Part shown: piece by piece, positions 4,888-6,454 of the stretch | Position numbering within the stretch: the first letter of the stretch is position 1 | How the letters are laid out: the number at the start of each line of letters is the position of its first letter | From: Verrucomicrobiia bacterium | Lineage (GTDB): Bacteria; Verrucomicrobiota; Verrucomicrobiia; Opitutales; Opitutaceae | Direction of reading: 5' to 3' | Length of the DNA: 6,454 nucleotides | NCBI GenBank assembly: GCA_030424825.1 | Contig: JAUHWE010000278.1 | Coordinates: 1-6,454, forward strand | Notes under the pieces: model-generated | What the model was told of the DNA's origin: nothing | Database searches by the model: none | The model's input: the letters and a program-made list of their open reading frames with translations, nothing else | Made by a program: the position numbers and the translations under genes

Positions 4888-6454
4888 TTAATAGACAAAA
4901 GTCTTTTGAGCTCGTTTGGAAACGAGCATGTAAGGAATCCAGATACTTGCGCTTATTGCGATTTTAATGATTTCAACAATCGTTTCAGAGTATACCTGTT
5001 GATCGAAATTTGGGATATTGTAGGCCAAAACGGTAATCACTATTCTGCCAGTTAACCCGATTATGAGTGTGGCGATGTACGTTCTCGGGAAGCCGCTCTT
5101 TTTCCGAAAAAAGAGAAATGGGGTGATGAGGGATAGGGAAATCAACACCGCGTCCAATGCCATCTCGATATAGATGATAACGGACCATAGGTGATGATAG
5201 GATTCCTTTCCCGGAGTGGTGATCGCGATCCAAGTTTCTAGGTCAATGGTGTTCTGCTCCGTTAGAATCGAAGCGACATTGCTTATTGGCGTAAAGATGA
5301 TACCAATAGCTGGAAGAATGAGCCAACCACCGATTCCGTGTAGTGGATGATTGAGGACATCGGATGGTGGTTCCCGTTTTCTCTGTTTGAGGAGATAGAA
5401 GATCGCTAATGGAAAAACGATGGACATGAGAAAAATGTCCAAAGTGCGTAGTGGCGTGTTCGTACTAGATGTACTTTCGTTCGCAGAGCTGTTGCTCGGA
5501 CTGATGACGTACTTGAACAATTCATACCCGTTCAAATCGTTCAGCGTTTCGATGTCCTTCAAGTAGGAGGCCGTCTCGCTTGCGGGCGTATAGTCCCGTT
5601 TTGATTCGTACCGACTATGCAGTGTCATCTTCTTGTGGGAATACGTCTCGCTATATGCGAATTTGAATGTATTGTTCTCAATCAGCGTGTCGTCGTTTTT
5701 CAAATCCCAATTGTCGTCTAGAAAATTTATCTCTATTTTGTGGGTAGCATTGCTCGGATACGGCTGGTAAAAAGGCATCGTTCGAATGCGAGTAGTGGGC
5801 TCAGTATAGTTGTCATTGACCGAGGTCGCATAGAATGCCGCGTAGATCTTGCCGTCATCGGGATCGTCGCCCGGAGTGAATAGCTCGTCTATTTGATAGC
5901 TCTCCCGTAGAAAAAATCGGTTTTCCGCAGGATGGTCTTCAAGAAGGATTTCATTAACCACAGATAGGTCGGGAAAGTATCGCGCATAGAAATTGAGGTA
6001 GTCTTTTTGAAGTTCTGCACGATTCTGTGAATTGAAGTACGCACGAGCCCAGTCCGCGCTATTTCCGGTGTATTCGGTTTTGACTAGAAGTGTAGCCTTA
6101 TTACCGGCAAGCTCTTGGTAGGTATCTGTAACGTTCATCTGAGACTGGCTGTAGCCGCGAGGGGAAATCGGAGTGAGGTCTATTGTGGACTCGTTCAGAA
6201 TGAGCCCATAGCCATAGTCAGGAAAGTAAACATCCTCTAGTTCGCCATACTGAGGCGTTCTGGTTCCATCGAGCCAGTAGGTTTGGCCGTTGAACTGGAG
6301 AGCAACCACAGCGTGGTCGAATGCCGAAGGGGCGGGAGGCATTTGATCGAGAATCTTGCCATAGTCGGTTTCGACAAGTGCGGGATAAGCTTCGAAACCT
6401 AGCTCTGTCAATAGGGTGCTGAGCACTCTTGACTTGTCTTTACAGTCGCCAAAA
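4888..6454 (-). CDS. DUF3857-type transglutaminase-like membrane protein with DUF2569-like C-terminus (5' end outside window)
   Basis: At least 521 residues are visible and the frame runs off the right edge. It opens with FGDCKDKS, the active-site cysteine motif of the transglutaminase-like domain (Cys codon 6442-6444). The expected His (FDHAVVAL, codon 6313-6315) and Asp (YWLDGT, codon 6268-6270) follow, so a Cys-His-Asp triad is intact. A GTG at 6424-6426 is internal, because a start there would cut off the cysteine. Next is a long beta-rich soluble region (about 5460-6200) resembling the part that follows the transglutaminase core in DUF3857 proteins, with TGNSADWARAYF and RTMPFYQPYPSN. 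The C-terminus has about five membrane spans near 5387-5443, 5262-5338, 5111-5185, 5017-5085 and 4926-4988. It includes GIGGWLILPAIGI and ends WIPYMLVSKRAQKTFVY, as in DUF2569 proteins. An N-terminal DUF3857 domain and signal peptide are expected beyond the window. It probably faces the periplasm from the inner membrane, acting on a peptide or protein; the reaction is unknown. The gene is AT-richer than the protease gene. Confidence 0.85.
   Translation of the reverse strand, partial: FGDCKDKSRVLSTLLTELGFEAYPALVETDYGKILDQMPPAPSAFDHAVVALQFNGQTYWLDGTRTPQYGELEDVYFPDYGYGLILNESTIDLTPISPRGYSQSQMNVTDTYQELAGNKATLLVKTEYTGNSADWARAYFNSQNRAELQKDYLNFYARYFPDLSVVNEILLEDHPAENRFFLRESYQIDELFTPGDDPDDGKIYAAFYATSVNDNYTEPTTRIRTMPFYQPYPSNATHKIEINFLDDNWDLKNDDTLIENNTFKFAYSETYSHKKMTLHSRYESKRDYTPASETASYLKDIETLNDLNGYELFKYVISPSNSSANESTSSTNTPLRTLDIFLMSIVFPLAIFYLLKQRKREPPSDVLNHPLHGIGGWLILPAIGIIFTPISNVASILTEQNTIDLETWIAITTPGKESYHHLWSVIIYIEMALDAVLISLSLITPFLFFRKKSGFPRTYIATLIIGLTGRIVITVLAYNIPNFDQQVYSETIVEIIKIAISASIWIPYMLVSKRAQKTFVY

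Noticed and set aside
6424..6426. GTG as the start codon of the transglutaminase-like gene
   Set aside because: The frame stays open to the window edge and encodes the catalytic FGDCKDKS motif just upstream, so the true start lies outside the window.
1..6454. Mobile element, CRISPR array, tRNA/rRNA gene or defence cluster
   Set aside because: No transposase or integrase motif, terminal repeats, regularly spaced direct repeats, tRNA cloverleaf or known defence protein could be seen on either strand.
203..6454. A single functional system made of the protease, the GH106 enzyme and the transglutaminase-like protein
   Set aside because: The three genes alternate in orientation, are not co-transcribed and differ in composition. 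Their adjacency alone does not support a shared role.

Overview
The window holds three confidently identified protein genes, none from an obvious mobile element. The best guess for the organism is a heterotrophic bacterium of the Verrucomicrobiota, possibly Opitutia/Puniceicoccales-like. The basis is a secreted family GH106 glycosidase that ends in a calcium-loop plus beta-rich tail of a style common in that phylum, together with a moderate base composition. This placement is inference from protein style, not from a marker gene. No rRNA, tRNA, CRISPR array, transposase or plasmid gene was seen.

Layout, left to right. (1) Positions 3-179 (+) are an unrecognised open frame entering from the left edge, possibly the tail of a gene. 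(2) Positions 203-769 (-) encode a 188-residue SprA-related / CJM1_0395-type predicted zinc metalloprotease with an HEMSH motif. This gene is visibly richer in GC than the rest of the window. (3) Positions 770-1011 are a divergent control region with a perfect 15-base palindrome, a hairpin over the protease start codon and a possible 29-codon small ORF. (4) Positions 1012-4722 (+) encode a large exported GH106 protein (alpha-L-rhamnosidase family) with a C-terminal EF-hand-like calcium loop. (5) Positions 4723-4887 are a convergent intergenic gap with only weak hairpins. (6) Positions 4888-6454 (-) are the C-terminal part of a DUF3857-type transglutaminase-like membrane protein ending in a DUF2569-like multi-pass domain. 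Its N-terminus lies beyond the right edge.

The genes alternate in orientation (+?, -, +, -), so no operon is visible and there is no evidence that the three proteins work together. The GH106 enzyme probably removes terminal alpha-L-rhamnose from plant, algal or microbial glycans outside the cytoplasm. The transglutaminase-like protein probably acts at the cell envelope. The role of the SprA-type protein is unknown. I found no convincing evidence of a new multi-gene system. The items most worth a second look are the fused tail on the GH106 enzyme, the transglutaminase/DUF2569 fusion and the palindrome in the divergent promoter region.
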